DNA of 64,000 nucleotides from Scatophagus argus (taxonomy: Eukaryota; Chordata; Actinopteri; Scatophagidae): NCBI RefSeq assembly GCF_020382885.2, contig NC_058493.1, forward strand, positions 21,635,499 through 21,699,498. The letters run 5' to 3'. Position numbers and translations under genes: made by a program. The number at the start of each line of letters is the position of its first letter. Position 1 is the first letter of the stretch. The notes beneath the pieces were generated by a model. That model searched no databases. It was not told where the DNA came from and saw only the letters and a list, made by a program, of their open reading frames with translations. Positions 1-17,372 of the stretch are shown here, piece by piece.

Positions 1-908
1 AAGGAATTATCGTTGGCTAGTGTGGCTGAAAATTAACCACAACGAAATGTTTCATTTCACTCTGTATCGATGAATATTTTTATTTTGAAATGGCTTATTT
101 TCACTTTTTTTTACTTAACTACTTCATTATGAATTTAACCACTTTTTTCTTTTAACATCTTAGTTTTAATTAAAAGGTTATTTAATATTATTGAAATTAC
201 GGGTTTAAGAACTTGCTAATTTGTTAGGTTTCTCTTTGATTTGATTCTGTAACGGACTCATTTATGTCATTATTATTACCGTTGCAAACCAAGACAATGT
301 CTGTGGATGATTATGAAACTGCTCACCAGCAGCTGAACGCAAGCAGCAAAGTGTGGTTGTTGTGAAGTGACTTTCACTATAGTCACCCCCAATCACAAAA
401 CTGCCATCCTGGTGGGCTACTCACATATCCAGACCACACACATCGTTTCAGCTCTGCGCAGACCCATCCTTTCTCATTAACTATTTCCTCACCGCCTGCA
501 CTCAGTTACTTGTTTTTCTGTCTTTCTCTTGTCTTACTGTTTTTTTTTTCCTCGTTGTTGTGTCACAGGTCGCTGACACAGCTGAACCACACACACATGT
601 TGAATGACTGGCTGTTTGCACGTCGCTCGTATATCAAGGGATATAACTGACGGTTTATAAGCCAAAGCATATTTGTTATGTAGTTCCACTGTAGGTTATA
701 TACAGGTTGATATTTACCAACAGGGTATTAACATATTACTGTAAATAACCCAATGGGGGTAATGCTTTGCTTTTTGACATGGTCAGCTAGCTTTCTGGAA
801 ATGTTGGTGTACCCCCTACTGGCCACAAGGGGGAAGAGTGCTCGCTGAATGAGTACAGTCCATATTACAGTATGTACAGAAAATCCATTATAGGCTGTTG
901 TTGCTTAC
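1..908. other. Left edge: ercc3 intron, no exon seen
   Basis: The ercc3 exon at 909-1005 ends in a good donor (gtaagc, minus strand), so this stretch is the start of the next ercc3 intron. I looked on the minus strand for the following helicase exon (in human it begins with the VGDTSFDLPEA region) and did not find it. The sequence is AT-rich with short T-runs and no recognisable gene or repeat. Confidence 0.6.
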
Positions 909-6035
<5,127 letters not shown>

Positions 6036-6789
6036 TTTACAAATTCTTGAGCTGGTAATGTTTTTCAAGGCATGTCATGCATATCTTTATAATTTGCCCA
6101 ATGTAGTCATAAAATCCGGCAAAGACAGACTGTGCGGTGTGATGCAAAAGTTGCTGCGACACCGTACTATATTCTAGCACGCTAAAACGATACAGAAACA
6201 AAACGTCCGGACTCAGCTTCAAAATAAAAACCTGAGCCTGCGATTAAAACAGTTAAAAGTTTTTTTGTTTGTTTGTTTTTACAAATGTTTTGTCCACATA
6301 ATACGTTGACAAATAAGTTAGTGAATTTATTTGTTTCATTTGTTTTCGAAGCAAAAGCTAGTGTGTATTACTTTACTCATCCATTTATTTACAGCCTAAG
6401 GTACAAACATGAAATCCAAGAACAAATTCACAACTGTTATCTATAGAGATACAATAATCAATCATAAACTAACATAATAACTTGTTTTTAATTAATGGAC
6501 ATCAGAAATCTTATACATATATATCGAAATCGTATCGAAATGTAACCATCAACAATCCCAATATGCAAACTCTTGTGCTTTTATTCTGGCAGCACGATAG
6601 CTGACTTCTGGTTTTAGTGTGACTATCTTCAGCTAACTTGACAAAACGTTCTGAAGCCCTCACTGTTTACTTCCGGTGTAAAAGTTCAAATTTGCTCTGT
6701 GTTTCTGTGGTTTATGGGGCAGCGTTTTTTGCTTTTTCAGAATTTGCCAAAACTGAATAACCGAGAAAGCTAAGTTGTCAGTGTCAAAT
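6036..6789. promoter_or_regulatory. Shared promoter region between ercc3 and gpalpp1
   Basis: The two start codons point away from each other and are 754 bp apart. Near the gpalpp1 side the sequence ttacttccggtgt (about 6665-6677) holds an ETS-type ACTTCCGG core, common in housekeeping promoters. I see no TATA box at either end. The middle (6240-6600) is AT-rich with no recognisable element. Transcription starts are not determined by sequence alone. Confidence 0.55.
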
Positions 6790-8655
6790 ATGTCATCTGA
6801 TAAAATAATCGGACCTGCCTTACCCCCAATGTTCATACAGGAGGAGAACGATAAAGATTCTGATAACGAAAAAGGATGTAAGTCGGTTATAAGACAGTAT
6901 ATCTTTTCGCATGGACTATAAGCTACCTTTACTTTCGAATGAATGCTATATAACTCAGTTAAAATTCGTATCAGGTTGCTTTTTCTTCTTGGTAATTCAT
7001 GCTTTTCTTCTCTCATCTTGTAGTCGTCGCTGGCCCCGCTTTGCCTCCCGGTTATAAACGGGGAGAGCCGTCGAGCTCCTCGGATGAGAGTGAAGAGGAG
7101 GTGGCGATCAAAAAAGCAAAAACAAGACACACAACTGCAGACAGATCTGCAGAAAAGTAGGTTGATTAATGGACTAAAAGTTATAGAAGTAAGTGTCTCA
7201 ATAGACAAAACAGTAACAAGGGTCTTTTGAACAGGGTAGGGAGTACAGTGGAACAAGAAGATGATGATGATGGTTTCTTTGGTCCAGCCCTGCCACCAGG
7301 ATTTAAGAAACAACAGGGTTCACCAGAAAGGTGAGCTCATCAATTCTATACTATATTTCAGTTTATGATACGTGGTGGAAGCAGTTAGTTAAAATAGCTA
7401 ATTATGAAAGCTGTAACCTTATAGTGTTCCCTCAGGCCACCTGTGCTGGGACCAGCTTTGCCTCCTGGGTTTCGCAGAGCAGCATACGAAGATGACGACG
7501 ATAAAGACGGTGAAGATAGAGAGGATTTCCCAGGGCCTGCCCTTCCTCCAGGCTACCAGGCTGAGTCCTCTAGCAGCGAGGATGAAGATGTGATTGGGCC
7601 CATGCCCTCTAAGGGGCCTGTTCAAGACTCTGTGGCTCTGGACTTTGAGCGTCGAGCGCGAAAGATGAGAGAGAAGCTGACACAAGACGTAAGTTCCCAT
7701 CTGCCCCCAGTTTTATCTGCGTAGTCAACACCATACAAACTTTTTCATCAAATGCAGACCTCTCAACAAGAAAAAAATGTTGAATGTAGAACACAGAAAC
7801 ACAGCAACAATATAAGTAAAATTGGTAAGGTTGAGCTTAGGTTTCCTTTTTCATGCATTTTAAAGTTTTTCTCCTCTGCTGTCTGAATTATTCCTCTGTG
7901 TATTTCTGTGTAAACAGGAAACTCCTGAGGTCCTGACCAGAGAAACATGGATGACAGAGCTCCCACCAGAACTGCAACACATTGGCTTGGGGGCTCGAAC
8001 TTTCAAGAAGAGGTCAGGTCCAGAGAATAAGGATCGCTCCATTTGGACGGATACGCCAGCGGACAGGGAGCGCAAGACTAGGGTAGTTATTGAAAATAAC
8101 TTATCCCTACACTTATCATTATTGTTATTATTATTATCATTATTATTATTATTAGCATTCACGTTTGTGGCCTATATATTACTTCCATGTATTTCATGAG
8201 TTTATTCTTGAGCAATAGGAACGCCTTGAGGGAAAGAAGAAGGGTGATGTGGGGAAAGATGATGTCCCACAACTCTCCCAGAAGGACTTGGAAATGGCAG
8301 AGAAAGTGTCTAAGTATAATGTAAGTGGTCTTCCCTCAACATACTTTTTCCCTAAATGTCCCAACATAGTATAAATGCCTGACGTAATGTGCATTTTAAA
8401 AGGGCTAAAATTTCTCTACCCACTCCTGATTATCAGGACACTAAACGCGCTGAGTCTCTGATGAGTTTGCACACGAAGAAGATGAAGGAGAAAGCAAAGG
8501 AGAAGGCAGACCAACCAGTGGAGAGGAGACCATTCGATCGAGAAGCAGACCTGCAAGTGAATCGATTTGATGATGCTCAAAAGCAGCGACTGCTGAAGAA
8601 ATCTCAGGAATTGAATACACGTTTCTCCCACAGCAAAGACCGAATGTTCCTGTAA
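6790..8655 (+). CDS. gpalpp1: GPALPP motifs-containing protein 1
   Basis: Seven coding exons: 6790-6877, 7024-7156, 7235-7330, 7436-7688, 7918-8082, 8219-8320, 8437-8655. All junctions keep frame, giving 351 aa (human about 340). The motif GPALPP appears five times: at the extreme N-terminus (IIGPALPPMF), in exon 2, in exon 3 (FFGPALPPGFKK) and twice in exon 4, followed by the variant IGPMPSKGP. Acidic serine tracts (SSSSDESEEEV, SSSSEDEDV) separate the motifs. The C-terminal half carries the conserved DUF3752-type region, with TWMTELPPEL, DRSIWTDTPADRERK, PFDREADLQVNRFDDAQK and ELNTRFSHSKDRMFL, and ends at the TAA. Molecular function of the family is poorly established; a nuclear role is only inferred from its composition. 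In human this gene also sits next to GTF2F2. Confidence 0.96.
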
Positions 8656-9272
8656 TTGTCATAATGTAAAAAAGGTGTTTGAATGTGCAGACTTCAAGTC
8701 ACAGTCTGGCTGGTGGCATTTTTGTGGAGGGTTTGTATAATATGATCAATGTTTCTATGGATGGTCATGTGTTAAACAAATGGACATAAAATGGAGTTGT
8801 ATGCTGGCCCAAGAGGTGACTAAAATGGACTTAAGACTACAAATACATGGCAGACGTGTCTATGTATGGGAGCTCATGTTGCTGACTGGGAGCAATGCTA
8901 CAGCATATGTTTCAATCAAAGCAGTAGCCATTGGAGCTTGTATTTTTCCAGGAGACACTTTACTAGGGCTGATGATATGAAAGAAAAGATACAAATAAAT
9001 GAAATATTTTTCCAACACTGATATACAGTTTACCAGGTTCTCTTTTGAGAATGTAGAATGTAAGAAATTTTGCTGTAAAATGCGTTGTTATGCTGTAGCG
9101 ATACAGCAGTGTCCAATATGCTTTTGCCAGTTTTCTTTAAGTTGATTAAACATTGGTTTTTAACCTTCCATGTGCATCTTTACTATTAAGCGTATTGGTC
9201 ACATATTGGTCCAAAGTTAAAGACGTTAAAGTGATATGAACTTTCAGAGTTGCCATACTGTCGTCTTTCTTT
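8656..9272 (+). other. gpalpp1 3' UTR and intergenic spacer
   Basis: This spacer follows the gpalpp1 stop codon. A canonical AATAAA is at 8994-8999, about 340 bp past the stop, and is the likely poly(A) signal. No other gene or repeat is visible. Confidence 0.6.
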
Positions 9273-9290
9273 TGCGCATGCGTATGGCGG
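9273..9290 (+). promoter_or_regulatory. gtf2f2 core promoter: NRF1-like and YY1-like sites
   Basis: tgcgcatgcg at 9273-9282 matches the NRF1 palindrome, and atggcgg at 9284-9290 matches the YY1 core. Both sit 40-55 bp upstream of the gtf2f2 ATG. This combination is typical of TATA-less housekeeping promoters. Confidence 0.6.
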
Positions 9291-9327
9291 TTGTGTCGAT
9301 AAGCTAGCAGAGGCATCATCTTAAAAC

Positions 9328-12300
9328 ATGTCAGAAAAAGGAGAAGTTGATTTAACTCGTGCCAAGCAGAATACTGGTGTTTGGCTTGTAAAGGTGCGTA
9401 TATAATCCTCTTCGTAACGCTAGTTCTCGGACTATAGGAACAGTTACTAATTAATAAACAACAAAGGCTAAGGTAATTTAGCATCTGTGCTTCAATGAAT
9501 AACCGTGCGTTGTAGCTAATGCTGGCTAAGTCAACTGTTAGTGAGCTAAATTAAACTGGAAACTACTCATATTATATTATTATTATTATGGGCATTGCGC
9601 CATAATCCGTTCATTTAAGCACAGATCATCTTTTGGCAACCAAATTAAACAAAAGGTGATGCAAGTAGTAGTAAAAGCGTCTGGCGTGAGGTGCACTCTG
9701 CATGGAGCAATGTTTGGTAACAGTTAGTAGGGAATTAATAACGGTTTACCTCACATGTTTTTCAAACCGTTTAAATTTAATGTCGTATTTTAGTGCCAAC
9801 ATTTGCAGAAATGAGAGTGAGTGAGGTTTCAGACACATAAGACACATAGCAGCGCTTAGATTAGTTTGGCATTGTTTGTTTAGAGATTTGGTCAATAGGC
9901 GTTGAAAACGACCGCACATGAAAGGGAGATCTCCAACATTTATGTTTACACCATCAGACCCTTCCACTTTCGTCAAGTAAATATCCATATTTCTCATGCA
10001 GGTGCCCAAATACCTCTCTCAGCAATGGGAAAAAGCGACTGGCAGAGGCGAGGTCGGGAAACTCAGAATATGCAAGTATGTGAAATGGTATCAGTGAAGT
10101 AGCAGAAGCCAGCCAGTTTAAGTTATTTGTGTGTTGATTGTGTATAAGTCAAGTGTATCAGTGCTCAGAATGTGACTGTACAACTAGAAGTGGAAGAGTG
10201 AAAACTTAGTGTGCTGATGGATGGTTGCTGATGATAAAATTACACAATTAGTGCTGCAAGCATGTCAAATTAAACTGCTTTGTTAATCTTGCAATTTCCA
10301 ATCAATTAATTCAAATGTTGCTCCTTTTTATCTCCAAGGAAAGGAAACCAAGGAAAAGCAGAGGTAAGTGCTGTCACTTACAAGGCCATGCACAGTGGAA
10401 ATATCTCGGTTAAATTTCATAGTCATTTTATTGGGATGCCATTCTTCTTTTACGGCCAAGCTTAAGGATGGACAACTTGTGGAAGAATAAAAATATCACC
10501 TGGGTTGGATTATTCTTTGCCTGTTGTGTATAAGAGGACCTCACATTAATTTCTGAGTCATTTTGCCTACATGTGGCAGTTCATTTTGGTTGCATATTGA
10601 ATTCTGCATATTTAAATGTAGTATGTCTTGGAGTTCATTGTTTTGAAAGAGACAATGTATGATAGGTAGCAAAACATAAATTAATTAGTATCTCACTTTT
10701 TGTTTATGGAATTTATTATTACATACTAAAACTATATATATATTATTTCTCTAGTCAAAGCCAGTCAAGTATGGTTCCTCATGCTGAATTCTATTGATGT
10801 GTGCATGTCCTCTTGTGCTGGTGTGCAGGACACAGGAACATATTAAACATGGATGTTACTCATCTTTACAGGTGTCTTTCACTTTGAACGAAGAGCTGAC
10901 TGTCATCGAGGGCTTAGAAGATAAGACAGTGTCTGCACCTCGTGAGCACCCGTTCACCATGCAGTCAGTGGGAGGTCAGACGCTGGCGGTCTTCACTGAG
11001 ACGTCATCAGGTGAATTTCTGTTTTCATCAGCCAAGTGTCCGCTTTGAATGCCTCCACTGCAAGATGAGGTGTTAATGACAATCCACAAATTGCATTTTA
11101 AGCTTTCTGTGATGTGAAATTTGCTAGAACCAAAAGGTATATTCTGTGTGGCCAGATGGTGGAGATGCCCAACCTTCTGCTCTTTGTACAGCTTGCTGTC
11201 TTCATGCACAGAATTTCTTTTGCCTGCCTTGCTTGTTTTTATGTGTTATGAACTCTAAACAGTGTGATGTTGTCCACAGTCCTATCAGAGTACACATAAG
11301 GAATGTAGTGTTTGGGAACAGAGGAGATCTGGTTTGTTGGAGATTTGTCTTTGTGCAGACTGATTTGTGTTTCTGTCTCTATCTGTAAGGGAATTTTATT
11401 TTTGGTGTTTGATCTTCTTTCAGTCATTTGTTTGTGGTTTGATTTTTTTCAGTCCACTGCAATACCCTCAGCAAAATGGGTATCTGATCAGGCACAATGG
11501 CGCCATTTGGAATTCCTTTAACATAGAGTAGATCAATATCAACACAAATCACTGATGAATTTGGAGTTGATTTAACTTTGTGCATGTGTTTCTTTGGTTT
11601 GGTTTGAACATCACAGCCTTGTCTGCCCTCTGAATGTGATGTAGGTGTTTTGTTGCTATGGGTGCTGGTGAGCTTGTGCTACTATGCCTTCTTTGGGATA
11701 CCAACTTGTGTGTGTGTATGTGTGTTTTAGGGCTGCACAGTCAAAATGTTTTTTTTTAACCATACAGACATTGAATAAATACATGAATCTTATTTTTCAA
11801 TGGAGATATGGCCAAGGGGGTAGCTACTAAAAAGGATGCACATAAGGCATCGCAACGAATAAATTTTAAATAAAAAGTTCAGTATTTGTGCAGCCCTGTT
11901 GTGTGTATTTGTGATTGGACAGGGTTTCTGTGCTTGCTTTTTGTAAGCGCATGCTTGCTTTTCTCATCCTCACGCGTGTGCACTCATCAGATTACACCGA
12001 GAACTTCTGTGTGATCAAAAGTTTTCGTCTGCGACTAAACCCTCGGTGTGGTTTTTATTGATCAATCCCCTCCTCCCTCCATCCCCTGTATTTTCATGTT
12101 TACCATCCCTCCCTCCCTTCCTGTAGGCCAGTCAGAAGAGAGATCTGATGGCAGCAGCTCAGGTTCGGGGGCGGGGGCAGGTCCAGGTGAGTCCTCTGTT
12201 TTTTGCCAGTGAGTGACAAAGTTGAACCACTAGGAATCAGACAGTGTCTGATATTTTTGTTACTAAATTTTCTTTGTAATAATACAAATACATGCTTGAG

Positions 12301-14457
12301 AAAGATGCATGTATTGGTATCAAAAGTGTCCTCACATAGCGCCCTGTTTTGCCTTGACTGGCCTTTTCTCTTTTTGAGCTCAATTGTACACTTCATTGGA
12401 GCATCTGCACTCAGTTGGTATCATCTTGGCTTGACAGTGGAAAAGAGAGTCTGTGGTTGAGAGGAGAGTGTTACCGGCTCGTGGGGATGGTTTTAGGTCC
12501 AGTTGTGACTTTGTGTTGGCAAAGATAATTAATGTCTGGCTGTTCTACATGTTAGTTTTGAACTGATTTTACTCTATAGAACACTGGCAAACCTCTCTCA
12601 AATTTACATATAAATAAGCTTTGACTGTGTGATAAATGGACTATTTGATACTTGATACCCTTTGAAGGTATTGGCCGATATACCCCAGTACTAAGTAGCA
12701 TCAAGACTTGTCCATTCAAACAATACATGCATTTTGGAAATCTTGTACCCAGATTGGAAAAAAAAGACTGTTTGCGTGGTTTTGATTACATCCAGACAAC
12801 ACAAGCATTCGTCAGTTTAAAGCTGCATGTGGCAGGTCGACTACCACATCAGCTACTGCCCATACAGCGTGGTGTGTCGAGCATGGCGTGTTTGACAGAA
12901 GCAGGCGGTTCTGCGTGCTGAGGTCCCACGAAAACATTTGAAAGGATGGCTATACTACACACCTGTGAGCAAATGAATGCCTCTGCTCACATGATGTGAA
13001 TGGAAAGAACTGGAAAAATTGGTATTGATATCACTATTAATTTAAGGTTATTGGTAACATACTTTTTTTTCTTTTTTTGGGAGAGGGTTTTTTTCTTTTG
13101 GTAATAACTGGAAATAATTTGGGAATAATAGTAAGAGCACACTTGATAAGACTTTCAGAAGCTGACCTTTCACTACTCTGACACATTTCTTTCAACTTTA
13201 GCAAAGAGTCTGGACTAAACTAGATGTTTACTAGCAAAATAAAACCACTTCCTGAGAGTACTGTTTTCTATACAAACATTATCCAGTCGTTCATTCATGG
13301 TGTCTTCTCTCATCCAACTTATATTAGGGTTTTAATTGGCTCTTCTCTCTCTTGTTTCTTGTTTTTTTAATAGATAAAATAGCCTTGGAGGGAGTGGTAG
13401 TTCAGAGAGCAGAGTGCAGGCCTGCTGTCAGTGAAAACTATATGAGGCTAAAGAAGTGAGTATTGAAAAGAAAAAAAAAAAAAAGAAATCCAAGGTTCAT
13501 TTGCACTATTTGGTGAACAGCAAACTTGACAACTTGGCAAATAAAGTAAATCTTATGTTCTCACAGGTTACAAATTGAGGAGTCCTCCAAGCCAATCAGG
13601 CTGTCACAACAGCTGGAAAATCCTGTCACCAACAACTACAAACCTGTGGCCAACCATACTTACAATGTAAGGAAAAAAAGTCCTATCCAGGATTGTTTGT
13701 TTACATTAATCCCCTCAGGTATTTTTTTTTTTTCATGCATTCAAATAAAATGTAGGCACACACTTTGTGCAGGCTACACATCTGACCAATACATTTAAGA
13801 GCACATATTGTTGATGTTATTATATATAATATTGTTATTATATATTTCACTTAATCACCACATATAATTGACATTACTGCTAAGCATATTGTTGATTACC
13901 CTAAGGATGACTTCCTTACCTCAAACAAATTTCTAGAGGAATTCATTGTATTCTTTAGAAAACATAGGTAGTACTTCACCTCTGTGAGGTGTATGCCTGT
14001 ATGTGATACCTGACTTGTGTCTTTTTACTTTTTGCTGCAGGTAGAGTATGAGAGGAAAAAGAAGGAGGAGGGCAAGAGAGCAAGAGCTGACAAACAGCAG
14101 GTGTTGGACATGTTGTTTTCTGCTTTTGAGAAGCACCAGTACTACAACATCAAAGACCTGGTGGATATCACCAAACAGCCTGTGGTAAGACTGAAGGGCA
14201 ACATGAGGGCTTTGGTGCAGATTTTTCTTGTGAGAATTTTTGATGATCTGCACTATGTGCAGTTATTATAGCTTTTGGTCACATAGATGAATAAAATGCT
14301 CTCATTCTATATTTGACATTTGTTCTTCTCCCAGATTTACTTAAAGGAAATTTTGCGTGATATTGGCGTCTACAATGTGAAGGGAACACACAAGAATACC
14401 TGGGAGCTCAAGCCAGAATACCGACATTACCAAGGCGAGGAAAAGACTGACGAATAA
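9328..14457 (+). CDS. gtf2f2: General transcription factor IIF subunit 2 (RAP30)
   Basis: RAP30 pairs with RAP74 to form TFIIF, which escorts RNA polymerase II to promoters. Coding exons: 9328-9393, 10002-10075, 10339-10363, 10872-11010, 12127-12186, 13374-13455, 13567-13666, 14041-14184, 14335-14457. Total is 813 nt, 270 aa; human is 249. The protein begins MSEKGEVDLTRAKQNTGVWL. It contains the N-terminal RAP74-dimerisation domain (SAPREHPFTMQSVGGQTLAV) and the C-terminal winged-helix DNA-binding domain (about residues 195-265: LDMLFSAFEKHQYYNIKDL, NTWELKPEYRHYQGEEK). The extra length comes almost wholly from the 60-nt exon at 12127. Exon 3 is only 25 nt. KCTD4, which lies inside a GTF2F2 intron in human, is not seen in these introns. 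Confidence 0.97.
12127..12186 (+). other. gtf2f2: gtf2f2 symmetric 60-nt Gly/Ser-rich exon
   Basis: The exon has a long pyrimidine tract ending ctgtag and a consensus donor gtgagt. It is phase 1-1 and exactly 60 nt, so it can be included or skipped without changing frame. It encodes a hydrophilic insert (SEERSDGSSSGSGAGAG core) between TETSS and DKIALEG, where the human protein reads directly SSSDKLSLEG. Inclusion in mRNA is inferred, not shown. Confidence 0.75.
12640..12720. repeat. Possible degenerate interspersed repeat in gtf2f2 intron
   Basis: gatacttgatacc and ggtattggccgatat resemble words from an abundant fish repeat family, but the copy is too decayed to delimit. The rest of this 1.2-kb intron shows nothing recognisable. 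Confidence 0.2.
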
Positions 14458-15745
14458 TTTCTGACCCACCTTTTGTTAGCCTACTGTCCAACATCTTGGT
14501 TGTACCTCGGAGCCCTCTCCTGATTTCTTTCCATTGGGTCTCAAAACACACTGGATCATAAGTTTGAGTTTTAGAGGGAGAGGTTGTTGTATCTCCTTGT
14601 TATTTTGTGGGAGACAAGAAATGGTACTGGAAAACTAATTGGGGTTTCACATTCAAGTATGCACTGTCTTTTCCTGGTGTATGTCACAGCTCCAGAACAC
14701 CCGTGAGGAAAAACCCATTTATATTTGAATTAGTTGTTCTACCCATCAGAGGCACAGGACATGGCACGCTGATTTTTAGTGTTGACATGTTTTAATACTC
14801 GGAAACAAGCACATCCAAAGGTAAACGTCAAATAGAGGAAGGATGTGACACAGGTAATGCCACTCACCACTGAGTGTGTTGAGTTCTTTTTCTAGACTTT
14901 TTATAATCTGGCTTTTTTTTTTTGGACATGACATGGTGCTTTTAAAAACACAACAGGTTTCTGCACTATGACATATTCAACCTGAACTTGCTTTGTCTGT
15001 TTTAAGTGCGGTACCATTGCTGTATCCCTTTCTAAATATGCTTCAGGTGTCTTCACATTAGCTCATTTTCACTGTAATTTTTAATTGTCTTATGCAATAA
15101 ATGTGCTTAGTAAATAAAACTAGAAATCCCATCTTGCAGTTGTATGTTTCCATGCACCAGTCAAGTTGCCGTTTACATCCATTTCTGTCCAGACTCACAA
15201 TACATGTAATGAATGATTGAGAGCCTCATCACATGGTGCAAAGACTAATCGCCTGAATATCAACAAAACCAGTCAGCTAGTGGTGGACCTACAATGCTTC
15301 AAATATGGATACCGCTGAAGAAGCTACAAATTCTAAAATGTGGATGCTTCACACATCTTCAGCCAGGAGGCGCAGTTTGAAGGTGGACACCCAAGATTAA
15401 TGTCACCAATGAAGTATCTGACCAAATGTGAAATATGTTCACAATCTCCCCCTTCTGCTTTTGATGGTGTTGACTAATGAACAGAAGAGTGTTTTTTTTG
15501 CAGAGTATTATGATGTCACGGTGAAGTTGACCTTTGGCCTTTTTGGATCTTAAATGTGAAATTTTAACAGTTTAACAATTAAGGTGACCTCTGCATCACT
15601 GAACGCCTCACATGAAACAGGGCATTAACCAACCACATTCGCCTGGTTTTTGAATCAAATCCTGTAGAATCTGCAGTATGACCCTATATTGCTCTGTTAA
15701 CCTGTTATCACTTAATGTTTAAATAAAGGTGTTACTTTTCATACA
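14458..15745 (+). other. gtf2f2 3' UTR with several poly(A) signals
   Basis: After the TAA there is no coding exon. AATAAA hexamers stand at 15096-15101, 15113-15118 and 15722-15727, so short and long 3' UTRs are possible. The last one sits close to the predicted 3' end of the minus-strand snoRNA host unit, so the two transcripts converge tail to tail. Confidence 0.55.
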
Positions 15746-16402
15746 ATGTAATGTGTACATTATACTTTAATTTACCACTGCTTCAAACCATTAGTACTCT
15801 GTACAGTATTTAAGTCAATGGTTCAGACTTATGTTTGCTTTAACTGCATTCTGGTAGAGTAGCTAAAAATACAGTTTGAAATGCTTATTTTAACTTTCAA
15901 CTTTAATCACACGGTTCAACATCATGCTAAAAGTTCAAACTTTACAAGAATGCTTCCATACTGAAAAACTATTTCTTTAAAGACAAAGTAGCATCAGTTT
16001 GACATAGTTCATGTACAGCGTGCCAACTGATAGCATTGTCATATGCAAGAAAAACTGCTGGCAGATTTAAAAACTGCTAGTGATAAAATACAGCAAAGAG
16101 TATGTTTGGCATCACATGAAACTGGACAAAAATAACCCATTGGTCCAGCTTCCCTCAGGTGTTTTCAGTGCCTTGCTTATTACCTGCAAGCAAAAATATG
16201 GAAAAAAAAAATAAATAAAAAATTAGGGTGCATCACAGCACACAATGGCACACCGTTACAGACTAGAACGTTAGTTTGATGCACCAGTATGATCAACATC
16301 TACTGTCTTAAGTCCAGAAGCAGTATGCAGGAAATAATGTTCAAAATTTAGAGGGTAAAATAAAAAAAATAATCACACTTAAAATCTGAAATTGGAAAGC
16401 TT

Positions 16403-16540
16403 ACATGTATTCCTCAATTCAATCCGTGCTGCTATAGAATGTAGCAGTCAGAAAGCGCAAGGAAGCTCATTTTAGCATCTCTGTGCAAACCCAGAAGCCA
16501 ATGATGCCTGCTTCAGGTCTATCAGTGGATGCAAACTGAC
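16403..16540 (-). ncRNA. H/ACA-box snoRNA candidate A
   Basis: The minus-strand sequence folds as two hairpins. The 5' hairpin closes with GCATC/GATGC (16475-16532) around an inner GAAGC/GCTTC stem. The hinge reads AAATGA, fitting the H box ANANNA. The 3' hairpin closes with CTTCCT/AGGAAT and has an inner CTGCTA/TAGCAG stem, leaving an internal loop with TGCGCTTTCTGA on one side and CGGATTGAATTG on the other. ACA at 16406-16408 is followed by three nucleotides to the presumed 3' end. It lies in the last intron of the host unit. By synteny it may be the fish SNORA31, which I could not confirm by alignment. Confidence 0.72.
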
Positions 16541-16785
16541 GCCAACTCAGACAACATTATAAGTGCTCACCTGCAAGAGCGTCGCTGAAACAGCTGCTGA
16601 AAAATCTCCCCAGGTTCATCTCCAACCTTGAGACTGGAAAAGGGAGGAATACATTAATAGAGGCTCTTTACAAAATGGTATCTATTCACATAATAGTATA
16701 CAGAAATAAAAAGGTTATGCGTTTAGAAGCAAGTGTTTCAATATGAAGCAGTTCAGATGAGCTACAAGTTAATCAGATGTTTTTG

Positions 16786-16922
16786 ATTTATCCTCCCCTA
16801 TTCAATCCGAGACGCCATGGAAGTGAGGCGGGCAGAAAGCGCAGGGACATTTAATATTGCATCTGAAATAATAAAACCCAAGATATCTCACGGCAGAGAG
16901 CCCAGGCTGTCAAAGATGCATG
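16786..16922 (-). ncRNA. H/ACA-box snoRNA candidate B, paralogue of A
   Basis: It has the same architecture as candidate A. The 5' hairpin is closed by GCATCT/AGATGC (16859-16919). The hinge ATATTA fits ANANNA. The 3' hairpin has a TCCC/GGGA outer stem and shares both pocket strands with A (TGCGCTTTCTG and CGGATTGAAT) although stems and loops differ. That pattern suggests selection on the guide pocket. The terminal box appears to be ATA instead of ACA, a tolerated variant. It lies in the intron upstream of the exon 16571-16633. Confidence 0.66.
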
Positions 16923-17339
16923 TTGTGACCAGACTTGATCGGTAAAACCTAAGCGCACGTTTCCACAACACTTTACATACATTTCTGTACATGGCTTGAT
17001 GCAGACAGCGGGAGCCCTTTTCTCAGAAGTAATCATCCTGCTATGGCAGACTGTTGTGTTGAAACAGCACTGTCATTACTGAGACTTTCTGCAGAAGCTC
17101 AAACACAGCCATCATCCTCCATCTGGCTCATACAGGTGTCCGCCACACTGCACATGATCCGCTAGGGTAATGGAGGAGAAGAAGGGTTATTTTAGGTACA
17201 GCTTATATAAAGCAGAGACTTGGTTAAATTCAGTCCAGTCAACATGGTGCACTTTCAAGGCCAGGTTTCTAGAGTCATAGCTCCATTTCTGACACAACAG
17301 CACATTAACACAAGTTACACAAGCTGTCAACATTAAAAA

Positions 17340-17372
17340 CACAAAAAAACTAAAAAAAAAAAAAAAAAAAAA
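17340..17372. repeat. Poly(A) run
   Basis: An A homopolymer of about 20 with short interruptions, in the first intron of the snoRNA host unit. Around it (17040-18350) I see no further clear exon or snoRNA. Confidence 0.6.

Noticed and set aside
6660-7313. 217-codon minus-strand ORF
   Set aside because: It is antisense to gpalpp1 exons 1-3 and its introns; the sense strand has the real gene.
9328-14457. Search for an intronic KCTD4 gene as in human GTF2F2
   Set aside because: No long single-exon ORF with BTB-domain words in any gtf2f2 intron on either strand.
17040-17165. Possible third snoRNA with ATGGC/GCCAT closing stem and C-box-like ATGATGG
   Set aside because: Neither a C/D nor an H/ACA fold is complete: box spacing is wrong and there is no ACA at the end.
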